Counted from the stretch's first letter, positions 1 through 6,447 are shown. The stretch: DNA of 9,199 nt from an uncultured Eubacterium sp. (GCA_905236295.1 CAJOQF010000222.1:1-9199); one strand, 5' to 3'. Program-made: numbers and translations. The notes: a model not told the origin generated them from the sequence alone.

Positions 1-1
1 C

Positions 2-520
2 GAGCCGCTTCCGTATTATGCGGAGCCAACCGAGAGCCCGGTAAGGGATGACGAGATCTCAAGAGAGTTCCCACTAACGATGACAAACGGAAGACTTCCG
101 CAGTTCCACCATTCGACCTTAAGGAATATGCCGGGGATGAGAGAGATCGTTCCTGTGCCTGAGATCTGGATTTATCCGGATGATGCGAAGAAATATGGTA
201 TTGAGCCGGAGCAGTGGACATGGGTTGAGTCTGCCAGAGGAAAGATCAGAGCCAAGGCTTATGTGACCAAGGGAATACGCCCGGGTACAGTGTACATGGA
301 GAGGTTCTGGCATCCTGAGACATTAAACACAGAGACACACGGATGGCAGGAGACCAATGTAAATGTGCTTACCAGAAGTGAAGCACCGTTTAATGACGTA
401 GTCGGAACCCATGTGCTTCGAGGCTTCCAGGTTAAGGTTTACCCGGCGGACTGTGCGCCTGAGGGTGTGTGGACAAAACCGTCTGATTTCAAGAGCTGGC
501 TTACTGTCGGACGATCATAG
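2..520 (+). CDS. Molybdopterin oxidoreductase (DMSO reductase family), C-terminal fragment
   Basis: This is the 3' end of a large gene running in from upstream; the frame is open from base 2 and gives 172 residues before TAG at 518-520. The fragment matches in style the molybdopterin-dinucleotide-binding C-terminal domain of the DMSO reductase family: a 'FPLTMTNGR' entry strand followed by 'FHHSTLRN', then 'PEIWIYPDDAKKYGI', 'WVESARGKI', and a closing 'VYMERFWHPE' segment. The family equivalent is a 'hPLxLxTGR...HxxxRN/R...G...VxVxSxRG' pattern. It should be the catalytic subunit, binding a bis-MGD Mo or W cofactor. The active-site ligand, the N-terminal [4Fe-4S] motif and any Tat signal are outside the window, so substrate and location cannot be read. 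The flow of the C-terminal domain recalls the acetylene hydratase, transhydroxylase and catechol dehydroxylase side of the family, but that is an impression from memory. Its stop overlaps the ribosome binding site of the next gene, so the two are surely cotranscribed. Confidence 0.9.
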   Translation, partial: EPLPYYAEPTESPVRDDEISREFPLTMTNGRLPQFHHSTLRNMPGMREIVPVPEIWIYPDDAKKYGIEPEQWTWVESARGKIRAKAYVTKGIRPGTVYMERFWHPETLNTETHGWQETNVNVLTRSEAPFNDVVGTHVLRGFQVKVYPADCAPEGVWTKPSDFKSWLTVGRS

Positions 521-531
521 GAGGAACAAAG

Positions 532-1158
532 ATGAGTAAACAATACTGTATGGTGGTCGAGGTGGATCGCTGTATCGGATGTCACGGATGCAAAGTTTCG
601 TGCAAATTTGAAAACAGCGTAGGCCTCGGTACATCCAGAGTTTCTGTATATAATATGGGCCCTGTCGGAGAGTTTCCGAATCTTTCGATGTATTTTCTGA
701 CGGAGCATTGTCAGCAGTGCGAGAATCCCAGCTGTACCAAGGTGTGTCCGACCGGAGCTTGCTTTAAGAGCGAAGAGGACGGAGTTGTACGCATTGACCG
801 TGACACCTGCATCGGATGTCAGAGCTGCATGAAGGCCTGCCCGTATCACGCAAATAATTTCAACAATGAGCTCAGGGTTATGGATAAGTGTGATATCTGC
901 TCACAGCTTAGAGACAAAGGCGAGACGCCGGCTTGTGTGTGGAACTGCCCGGGAGGCGCTCTCCACTATGGAGATATCAACGATCCAAAAAGCGAGGTTT
1001 CAAAGCTTATCGCAGAAAATGAGGGTCATGTATATAGGCTTAAGGATGAACACGGAAATAATCCGTCCGGCAGATTTATCTTAAAGAACCACAAATGGAT
1101 AGACATGTTGCCGTTCGAGTTTGAGAGAGCACTCAGGGAGGGAAGATATGAAGAATAA
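532..1158 (+). CDS. Four-cluster [4Fe-4S] ferredoxin-like electron-transfer subunit (DmsB/NrfC/PhsB type)
   Basis: This 208-residue protein is the electron-transfer partner of the upstream molybdoenzyme. Four cysteine groups are complete: C14-C17-C20-C24, C60-C63-C68-C72, C93-C96-C99-C103 and C120-C123-C135-C139, sixteen ligands in all, consistent with four [4Fe-4S] clusters. None of the cysteines is replaced by the Trp that gives NarH-type subunits a [3Fe-4S] centre. Length and layout fit the DmsB/PhsB/NrfC family (about 190-210 residues). There is no signal peptide or membrane segment, as expected for a subunit carried by its partner or staying in the cytoplasm. The ATG at 532 follows an AGGAGG at 519-524 that overlaps the previous stop codon. 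The end overlaps the start of the chaperone gene by 11 nt. The family assignment is firm; the redox partners are inferred from the operon. Confidence 0.93.
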   Translation: MSKQYCMVVEVDRCIGCHGCKVSCKFENSVGLGTSRVSVYNMGPVGEFPNLSMYFLTEHCQQCENPSCTKVCPTGACFKSEEDGVVRIDRDTCIGCQSCMKACPYHANNFNNELRVMDKCDICSQLRDKGETPACVWNCPGGALHYGDINDPKSEVSKLIAENEGHVYRLKDEHGNNPSGRFILKNHKWIDMLPFEFERALREGRYEE

Positions 1159-1840
1159 GACAGAGGCGATAGCATTATCAAAGGCTCGCGCAGATCTATA
1201 TCGTTTCCTCGGAAACCTGTACATAATGGAGGTAGACATAGAGCAGTTGGATTCATTAAAGAAGATGTCATTTCCGGAGGTTAGTGGGGATGATGACGCG
1301 GATATGGATCTTAAAGACGGATATGCCCTTATGAAAAAGTATATCGACAATATGACAGAGGACGACATAGATGATCTCGCAGCAGATTTTGCAAAGATAT
1401 TTCTCGCGGCGGGGGATGCGACCGGACGCGCTGCATTTCCGTACGAGTCTGTGTATGTTGACAAGAGACATCAGGTCGGAGGCTCAACCGAGATGCAGAT
1501 GAAGGCGCTCTATCTCGAGAGAGGATGGGAGCCGGATCCGAACACATATCGCACGATGTACGATAATATCGGATTGATCTTAGAATACATGGGAATCATC
1601 TGCGATGAGATTGCGGATGCTTATGAAAACGATGACGAGGCAAAGGCAAAAGAGCTTCTAAACGAGCAGAAGAAGTTTGTAAAAAAACATATCACGAACT
1701 GGGTGTATTCTTTTACAGCTGATGTGACAAAGTATGCCGAGAGGGACTTTTATAAGGGAGTTGCTCTGGTCACAAACGGTTTCATAAAGAAGGATACAGA
1801 GTTTTTGAAGGAAGGAGAAAAGGCATGGGGTATAGAATAG
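1148..1840 (+). CDS. TorD/DmsD-family molybdoenzyme maturation chaperone
   Basis: This 230-residue, mostly alpha-helical acidic protein resembles TorD/DmsD-family chaperones, which bind the apo-catalytic subunit (and its Tat leader where there is one) while the molybdenum cofactor is inserted. The telling part is residues 128-148, where 'EPDPNTY' runs into 'DNIGLILEYM'; this is the place of the family's E-P-x-D-H...E-x-x-M signature, here with the His replaced. Cytoplasmic; no signal or membrane segment. I chose ATG 1148 rather than the in-frame ATG at 1121, because 1148 has a GGGAGG at 1137-1142 with good spacing and gives a natural N-terminus 'MKNKTEAIALSKARADLYRF'. It overlaps the ferredoxin gene by 11 nt and the AsrA-like gene by 16 nt, so translational coupling is likely. 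The family call is fairly secure from fold-type pattern and context, less so from sequence identity. Confidence 0.82.
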   Translation: MKNKTEAIALSKARADLYRFLGNLYIMEVDIEQLDSLKKMSFPEVSGDDDADMDLKDGYALMKKYIDNMTEDDIDDLAADFAKIFLAAGDATGRAAFPYESVYVDKRHQVGGSTEMQMKALYLERGWEPDPNTYRTMYDNIGLILEYMGIICDEIADAYENDDEAKAKELLNEQKKFVKKHITNWVYSFTADVTKYAERDFYKGVALVTNGFIKKDTEFLKEGEKAWGIE

Positions 1841-2823
1841 AATCAAATCGCTTGGACGAGATTATATCAGAGCTGAAAAATGAGTACCGCATTTTTGCGC
1901 CATGTCTCGATGCACAAAAGAAACGTGTCCGTTACCGGGAGATAAACTCCGCAGATCAGATCGTGCTCGACAGACAGTCGGACTTTTCTCCTAAGGAGGT
2001 CTACTATCCGATATCACAGGTTATGTTCTATTTCAAAGAGGGCGGAGTTGAGGATGCTGTGCTTGCGGATGAGAGAAAGATCCTCATTTTTGCCAGGGCG
2101 TGTGATATCAATGCAATAAGAAGACAGGACGCCATCTTCCTAAAGAATGGAGCAAGCGAGGACTATTACTACAAGAGACTTCGAGAGAAAGTAAAATTTG
2201 CGCTTATCGAGTGCGAGAAGAGTTTTGAGAACTGCTTCTGCGTATCGGTGGGGAGCAACGAGACCTCCGATTACAGTCTCGCCTTCCGTTTCGGGGAGGA
2301 GATACTGATCGATGTCTGTGATGACGGGTTTAAAGAATTCTATGAAGATGAGGACAAGGTTGATTTTAAGCCGGAGTTTATAAAGGAGAATGACAAGAAG
2401 ATAAAGATTCCGGAGATAAAGCGTGAAAACTTAAAAGCGATAAGCGACCTTGACTATTGGAAGAAATTCGACGACAAGTGCGTGGCGTGCGGAGGTTGCA
2501 ACACGGTATGCGGCACCTGTACCTGTTTTGACACCGTGGATATCACCTATGACGAGGGCAGTAACGACGGTGAGAGACGGCGCACCTGGTCGGGATGTAT
2601 GCTCACCGACTTTACCAGAACCGCCGGAGGAGCGCTTTCGAGAAAAACTCAGGGAGCGAATATGAGATTTAAGGTGCTCCACAAGTTTTACGATTACAAG
2701 GACAGATTCGGAGAGGAGAATATGTGTGTCGGATGTGGCAGATGTGATATCCGCTGTCCGGAGGAGATCTCGTTCTTTGATACGGTGTGTGAACTTGCAG
2801 ATGAGATAAAACAGGCTTTTTAA
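1825..2823 (+). CDS. asrA: AsrA-like [4Fe-4S] electron-transfer subunit (sulfite reductase subunit A / hydrogenase beta family)
   Basis: This 332-residue protein belongs to the AsrA family, which also includes the beta subunit of archaeal sulfhydrogenases. Its role is to carry electrons between the flavoprotein AsrB and a catalytic module. An N-terminal domain contains a 'CDINAIRRQD' segment from C93, matching the conserved CDxxA...QD region of AsrA/HydB proteins. Two ferredoxin-type motifs follow: C219-C222-C225-C229 with extra cysteines at 232 and 234, and C301-C304-C307-C311-Pro near the C-terminus. Length is close to the roughly 345 residues of enterobacterial AsrA. ATG 1825 has AAGGAG just upstream and overlaps the TorD gene by 16 nt; asrB follows after 11 nt. 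In real anaerobic sulfite reductase the next genes are asrB and asrC; here asrC is missing and a molybdoenzyme lies upstream. The family name is secure, but sulfite reduction should not be inferred from it. Confidence 0.88.
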   Translation: MGYRIESNRLDEIISELKNEYRIFAPCLDAQKKRVRYREINSADQIVLDRQSDFSPKEVYYPISQVMFYFKEGGVEDAVLADERKILIFARACDINAIRRQDAIFLKNGASEDYYYKRLREKVKFALIECEKSFENCFCVSVGSNETSDYSLAFRFGEEILIDVCDDGFKEFYEDEDKVDFKPEFIKENDKKIKIPEIKRENLKAISDLDYWKKFDDKCVACGGCNTVCGTCTCFDTVDITYDEGSNDGERRRTWSGCMLTDFTRTAGGALSRKTQGANMRFKVLHKFYDYKDRFGEENMCVGCGRCDIRCPEEISFFDTVCELADEIKQAF

Positions 2824-2834
2824 AGGAGAATAGT

Positions 2835-3722
2835 ATGAATCAATTTTCTAATACCGAATTCGGAAATGTGTTGGTTAATGCACAGATAGAGATCGGAGAA
2901 AAATATGGAATCGATCTTGATAATATTATGAAGCCCGCGCCTCATCGTATATTGCAGGTTGTACATGAGACAAAGGCAGAGTTCACCTTCAGGGTGGCTT
3001 TCAAATACCCGACAAGACACGGACAGTTCTGTATGTTGTCGATACCGAAGGTCGGGGAGGCTCCGATCTCGATAAGCGGAAGAGGCAACGACTGGGTTGA
3101 GTTTACGATCCGCAAAGTTGGAAGACTTACAGACGGAGTCTTTGAGCTGCGTGAGGGAAATGTAATCTACTTAAGAGGACCTTTCGGACATCCGTGGCCG
3201 GTTGATGAGACTTTTGCGGGAGCGGACAAAAACCTTGTAATAATCAGCGGAGGAACGGGACTTGCTCCGGTGCGCACGACGATCAATTATTTTTACGACC
3301 ATCCGGAGAATATAAAGAATCTCTATCTGATATCGGGATTTAAGGATGTAAACGGCGCTCTCTTTAATGAGGAGAGAGAAAAGTGGTCAAAGGCAGATAA
3401 GTTTAACACAATATACACCCTTGACGATTCTACGGCGCCGGGATTTGAGACCGGCATGGTTACAGCCCACATAGGAAAGATTCCGTTTGAGAGTTTTGGA
3501 GACAACTACAGTGTGGCTATAGTGGGACCTCCTCCAATGATGCATTTCTCAGCCCTTGAGTGCATGAAACATGGCGTACCCGAGGAGAAGATCTGGGTTT
3601 CGTTTGAGCGCAAAATGCAGTGTGCAGTCGGAAAATGCGGGCATTGCAAAATAAATGAAACTTATGTATGCTTAGAGGGACCGGTGCTTCATTACCCGAA
3701 GGCAAAGACATTGTTTGATTAA
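2835..3722 (+). CDS. asrB: AsrB-like FAD/NAD(P)H oxidoreductase subunit with C-terminal [2Fe-2S] site
   Basis: This 295-residue flavoprotein is of the ferredoxin-NADP reductase superfamily, AsrB/HydG/PyrK type, and should oxidise or reduce NAD(P)H for the complex. A beta-barrel FAD domain contains 'PISISG' at 77-82, at the position of the family's FAD-binding RxYS-like strand. The nucleotide-binding domain carries 'GGTGLAP' at 139-145, and 'VGPPPMM' comes later. The C-terminus holds C263-x4-C268-x2-C271-x7-C279, the [2Fe-2S] site of this family. About 34 residues precede the usual 'PAPHRIL' start of the fold, so the protein is somewhat longer than enterobacterial AsrB as I recall it. ATG 2835 has AAGGAG at 2823-2828. 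Cytoplasmic, with no membrane segment. It completes the NAD(P)H-to-cluster path in this operon. Confidence 0.9.
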   Translation: MNQFSNTEFGNVLVNAQIEIGEKYGIDLDNIMKPAPHRILQVVHETKAEFTFRVAFKYPTRHGQFCMLSIPKVGEAPISISGRGNDWVEFTIRKVGRLTDGVFELREGNVIYLRGPFGHPWPVDETFAGADKNLVIISGGTGLAPVRTTINYFYDHPENIKNLYLISGFKDVNGALFNEEREKWSKADKFNTIYTLDDSTAPGFETGMVTAHIGKIPFESFGDNYSVAIVGPPPMMHFSALECMKHGVPEEKIWVSFERKMQCAVGKCGHCKINETYVCLEGPVLHYPKAKTLFD

Positions 3723-3758
3723 AGGATCGGTCAAATACAAGCATAGAAGGATGTTTAT

Positions 3759-4643
3759 ATGACCGACCAGCAACTGATATATTTTACCACGATAGTTGAA
3801 CTAGGCAGTTTTTCCGAGGCGGCGTTCGAATTACATATTTCCCAGTCTTCCATCAGCAAGCAGATCATGCAGCTTGAGGACGAGCTCGGGGTGAAGCTGT
3901 TTGACCGCTCGTCCAGAAAAGCAAGGCTTTCAAGGGCGGGGGAGTATCTGTATCCGGACGCTGTCTCCGCCCTGCAGCACATAGACCACCTCAAAGCTTC
4001 GGCGAAGGAGATGGCAACATCGGACAAGACAGTGTTAAACATACTGACACTGCCGGTTATCGGTCATTACAATTTCTATATTCCCATTCAGATGTTTGAG
4101 GATGAGCACAAGGATTATGAGATCTCGTTCGATGAGATTGAAGAGCCGGATATGTACAGGCGCATGAGTCTGTTGGATTTTGACGCGGCGATCACATATT
4201 TCAATCCGAACCATACGGTGACTGACGCTGTGTTCTATCCGCTTGTTGAGGATGAGATGGTGGTGGTCTGCCCGGAGGATCACAGGTTCTGCAAAGAGGA
4301 GTTTGTCACTCCGCAGATGCTCGACGACGAACCCGTGCTTGCGATGCAAAAATATACCATCATCAGTCAGCTGTACGAATTGTACTTAAAAAAATACGGA
4401 TCAAATCCTCATATTATATTCCGCGGAAGACCCGGAACGATCCTTTTCGGTGCAGAGGCAAAAAAAGGCTGTGCGCTGACAACCAGGGTGCACACCGAGC
4501 CGATAAAGCTCTCGCATGTATCGCAGATTCCGCTCGATCCTCCGCTTAAGGGGGCGCTCGGGATCATGTTAAACAAGCAGAGCAAAAATAAAGAGATCAT
4601 TGGAAAACTCGTTGCAACCCTCTCCGGATACTGGGGAGTATGA
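3759..4643 (+). CDS. LysR-family transcriptional regulator
   Basis: This 294-residue protein has a classic LysR winged helix-turn-helix at residues 1-62: 'QLIYFTTIVELGSFSEAA', then 'SQSSISKQI', 'LEDELGVKLFDR' and 'LSRAGEYLYPDA'. A linker helix and a periplasmic-binding-protein-like effector domain follow (about 90-290). ATG 3759 follows AAGGATG at 3746-3752. It lies 36 nt after asrB in the same direction, with no terminator visible between them, so it is probably the last gene of the redox operon. LysR regulators more often sit divergent from their target. The natural guess is that it controls this operon and itself in response to the enzyme's substrate, but no LysR box can be tested because the operon promoter is outside the window. 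The effector is unknown. Confidence 0.92.
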   Translation: MTDQQLIYFTTIVELGSFSEAAFELHISQSSISKQIMQLEDELGVKLFDRSSRKARLSRAGEYLYPDAVSALQHIDHLKASAKEMATSDKTVLNILTLPVIGHYNFYIPIQMFEDEHKDYEISFDEIEEPDMYRRMSLLDFDAAITYFNPNHTVTDAVFYPLVEDEMVVVCPEDHRFCKEEFVTPQMLDDEPVLAMQKYTIISQLYELYLKKYGSNPHIIFRGRPGTILFGAEAKKGCALTTRVHTEPIKLSHVSQIPLDPPLKGALGIMLNKQSKNKEIIGKLVATLSGYWGV

Positions 4644-4664
4644 GTATCCTATTTACAAATTATT

Positions 4665-4702
4665 CTCCGGATGTTATCATGTTGGCATTCGGAGATTTTC
4701 TT
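4665..4702 (+). terminator. Possible rho-independent terminator after the LysR gene
   Basis: CTCCGGAT (4665-4672) pairs with ATTCGGAG (4687-4694), giving 8 bp with one G-U pair around a 14-nt loop. The downstream strand is ATTTTCTT (4695-4702), a modest U-rich tail. It lies 22 nt after the LysR stop, where the redox operon would be expected to end. The long loop and imperfect tail make it weaker than the terminator at 5835. Confidence 0.45.
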
Positions 4703-4732
4703 ATCCCGCCCGTATAGTATAGGGGGGATCTT

Positions 4733-5731
4733 ATGAAACAATCTTTCAAACTTTTTAACATTTTATTCTGTTTAATTCTCATATTAACTTTTATACCTGC
4801 AGCAAAACTTCAGGCGAGATCATCCGGCTTTATCGTGTTGTCCGATTATTCGGTGTCAATGAATATTGACGAGGGATTTTATCTTGTTGCCTTTTGCACG
4901 AACGGGGATGATGTCAGATTTAAGTCATCTTCATCGTCGGTCGCGTCTGTAAACAAATACGGTTATGTCACCGCAAAAAAAGCGGGAAAGGCAAAGATAA
5001 CCGCATATACCGGCAATGCGGAGAGCTGTTGCGATATCACTGTAAGGCCGACCGTAATAACCTTGAGCGATACTACATTAAAACTCGAGGCCAACAGGCA
5101 GAGAAAGATAACAGCCAAAACCTCCACGGGAGCGGCGGTTGTATGGAGCTCGTCAAAAAAGAGTGTGGCAACAATAGATGATAACGGGGTTGTCACGACC
5201 ATAAAACCTGGAGAGACTACCATCAAGGCAAAGTGCCAGGGAACGGAAAAGGAGTGTCGGCTTACGGTAAAGTCTCCAACGATCTCGCTTTCTCAGAGTT
5301 CGGCAACTCTATATCGAAACGATATTATTCTTTTGAAGGCCACGGTCTCATCGGGAAAGTTTGTAAAATGGAAATCGTCAAAGAGCTCTGTTGCCACAGT
5401 GACTGACGCCGGTTATGTGCGCGCCCAAAAACACGGCAGCTGTGAGGTATCCGCCACTGTCGATAAGGTGACAAAGAAGTGTAAGATCACGGTGAAACAA
5501 CCGACGATAAAGCTTGATAAGACGGAGCTTGATCTAAAGGTTGGTAAAAGGGCGACGATCACTGCCACAGTCTCGTCGGGCAACAAACCGGAGTGGACAA
5601 CAAGCAATGATGATGTGGCTATAGTCAATTCCGAGGGAGTGGTTGAAGCAATAGGAGTCGGCAAGGCAAAGATCACATGTTCCGAAGATGGGGTGAAGAA
5701 AATCTGCAGGGTGACAGTGGTCGAAAAATAG
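4733..5731 (+). CDS. Secreted protein with four bacterial Ig-like (BIG2) repeats
   Basis: This 332-residue protein starts with a Sec signal peptide: Lys/Phe-rich n-region, hydrophobic stretch at 7-22, and a plausible cleavage after 'KLQA' at residue 28. The rest is four BIG2-type repeats at about 33-104, 107-179, 182-254 and 257-329, each with the pattern 'W/F-x-S-S...S-V-A-x-V...G-x-V-x-A...G-x-x-x-I' and ending in a '[IVL]TV' strand. No LPxTG sorting signal, SLH domain, catalytic domain or C-terminal anchor is seen, so it is probably secreted or held by non-covalent contacts. Each repeat ends with a Cys two residues before the last strand (100, 175, 250, 325), and other cysteines (55 or 99, 168, 237, 316) could pair with these. 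ATG 4733 has an AGGGGGGA at 4721-4728. It is flanked by terminators on both sides and appears to be an independent unit. Function unknown; such repeats often mediate surface adhesion or act as spacers. Confidence 0.88.
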   Translation: MKQSFKLFNILFCLILILTFIPAAKLQARSSGFIVLSDYSVSMNIDEGFYLVAFCTNGDDVRFKSSSSSVASVNKYGYVTAKKAGKAKITAYTGNAESCCDITVRPTVITLSDTTLKLEANRQRKITAKTSTGAAVVWSSSKKSVATIDDNGVVTTIKPGETTIKAKCQGTEKECRLTVKSPTISLSQSSATLYRNDIILLKATVSSGKFVKWKSSKSSVATVTDAGYVRAQKHGSCEVSATVDKVTKKCKITVKQPTIKLDKTELDLKVGKRATITATVSSGNKPEWTTSNDDVAIVNSEGVVEAIGVGKAKITCSEDGVKKICRVTVVEK

Positions 5732-5834
5732 CTAAAAATACCATAAAGAAATGGTAAAACATCATTGGAAACAATAAATTAGGGGTAAGATATCTCTGAA
5801 TATTAAAATGTCAATACTAAAACAATAAAATAAA

Positions 5835-5868
5835 GTGTCGAATTTGTCGAAATTCGATGCTTTTTTTT
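5835..5868 (+). terminator. Strong rho-independent terminator
   Basis: Bases 5835-5845 pair with 5850-5860 to make an 11-bp stem (the inner seven pairs, CGAATTT with AAATTCG, are perfect; two outer pairs are G-U) with the tetraloop GTCG. Eight T residues follow at 5861-5868. It sits about 100 nt after the Ig-repeat gene and before the V-ATPase promoter, so it insulates the two units. Confidence 0.88.
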
Positions 5869-5982
5869 GTGTAAATTGCTGAAATATAAAATGATGTGTA
5901 TAAAACGTACAAAATTAGAGTGATTTTTTTGCGAAAATAGTGTAAAATAACCATAAATGTGTAGCTGTCTAAAAAAAACAGA

Positions 5983-6011
5983 TTGAAAAACACAAATGGG
6001 TACGATATAAT
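5983..6011 (+). promoter_or_regulatory. Sigma-A-type promoter of the V-ATPase operon
   Basis: TTGAAA (-35, 5983-5988) and TATAAT (-10, 6006-6011) are separated by exactly 17 nt; the -35 differs from consensus by one base and the -10 is perfect. The expected transcription start is near 6018, which would give a leader of about 118 nt before ntpF. A-rich sequence at 5971-5979 just upstream could act as an UP-like element. It points to the ntp operon and lies downstream of a strong terminator, which fits its role as the main promoter. Confidence 0.82.
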
Positions 6012-6079
6012 CATTTCTGTATTTTTTTTAATACAAAGATGGCTATACATCACAGTATTAAATACTAAAACGTGCTGAA

Positions 6080-6105
6080 TGTGATATGGACTCGCACATA
6101 TCATA
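6080..6105 (+). promoter_or_regulatory. Inverted repeat in the 5' leader of the V-ATPase operon
   Basis: TGATATG (6082-6088) is the exact reverse complement of CATATCA (6097-6103), with an 8-nt spacer. Adding the G-U pair 6081/6104 and the T-A pair 6080/6105 gives a 9-bp stem. It lies some 60 nt after the predicted transcription start and ends 15 nt before the ribosome binding site of ntpF. It could be an RNA hairpin in the leader or a dimeric repressor site; no T-tract follows, so it is not a terminator. Confidence 0.5.
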
Positions 6106-6135
6106 CTCGGGAGCATGAAAAAGGTGGTGAAAATT

Positions 6136-6447
6136 ATGCTTAGTACAACACTAAAATCCGTGAGGAAAGCTGAAAAGGAAGCAGAGCAGTCTATAGCTGA
6201 AGCAAAAGAGAGGGCTGCGCAGATCATCGAGGAAGCGAAAGTCTCCGCTAGAAAGATCGATCACGATGCCAAACTTACAGCTTCTCGCGAAGCGTCTGAG
6301 AAGATAGCGGCAGCTGAGGAAAAAGCAGCAGCGGCCAAGGAGGCTTATGCGAGGGAACTTGAGAACTCGCTTGCTGATGAGAAGGCCAAAGCCCAGGCAC
6401 AGACAGATTCTGTGGTAGAACAGGTTGTGGCTATGCTTACAGCGTAA
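6136..6447 (+). CDS. ntpF: V-type ATPase peripheral-stalk subunit (G/H family, NtpF)
   Basis: This 103-residue protein is almost entirely one long alpha-helix, rich in Ala, Glu and Lys with heptad spacing from about residue 8 to 80, typical of the stalk subunit called F in Enterococcus and H or G in archaeal and eukaryotic enzymes. It pairs with subunit E to form the stator that links the catalytic head to subunit I. I chose ATG 6136 over the in-frame ATG at 6115. The former follows AAGGTGGTGA at 6121-6130, nearly the ideal ribosome binding site, whereas the latter has only a GGGAG one base away. Length fits the family (about 100-110). It is the first gene of the ntp operon, as in E. hirae ntpFIKECGABD, with ntpI 37 nt downstream. 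Confidence 0.87.
   Translation: MLSTTLKSVRKAEKEAEQSIAEAKERAAQIIEEAKVSARKIDHDAKLTASREASEKIAAAEEKAAAAKEAYARELENSLADEKAKAQAQTDSVVEQVVAMLTA

Larger units (their letters stand above)
5732..6135 (+). other. AT-rich intergenic region between the Ig-repeat gene and the V-ATPase operon
   Basis: This 404-nt gap holds the terminator at 5835-5868, the promoter at 5983-6011 and the leader inverted repeat at 6080-6105, described separately. A small inverted repeat, TACCAT (5739-5744) with ATGGTA (5751-5756), lies 7 nt after the Ig-gene stop without a T-tract. The 11-mer AATACTAAAAC occurs twice (5813-5823 and 6061-6071), probably by chance in such AT-rich sequence. I see no convincing gene here on either strand. 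Confidence 0.8.

Noticed and set aside
1121..1147. Upstream in-frame ATG at 1121 as the start of the TorD-like gene
   Set aside because: It has no ribosome binding site and lies deeper inside the previous gene, while ATG 1148 has a GGGAGG at the right distance and starts at the natural edge of the fold.
4682..4718. Promoter for the Ig-repeat gene made of TTGGCA (4682-4687) and TATAGT (4713-4718)
   Set aside because: The spacer is 25 nt, far too long, and transcription would begin inside the ribosome binding site of the gene. The true promoter is not clear.
4733..5731. Internal Ig-like repeats as a recent tandem DNA duplication
   Set aside because: The four units resemble each other only at the protein level; DNA similarity is low, so this is an old domain family pattern and not a fresh repeat.
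5813..6071. Direct repeat of the 11-mer AATACTAAAAC at 5813-5823 and 6061-6071
   Set aside because: Both copies lie in very AT-rich DNA, flanking sequences do not match, and nothing between them looks like a mobile element.
6115..6135. In-frame ATG at 6115 as the start of ntpF
   Set aside because: Its only purine-rich sequence is one base upstream, too close for initiation; ATG 6136 follows a near-perfect AAGGTGGTGA and gives the usual family N-terminus.
5817..6227. Minus-strand open frame of 136 codons across the V-ATPase promoter region
   Set aside because: It runs through a strong terminator, a consensus promoter and the start of ntpF, and its composition reflects AT-rich DNA read backwards, rich in Phe, Ile and Tyr without any domain pattern.
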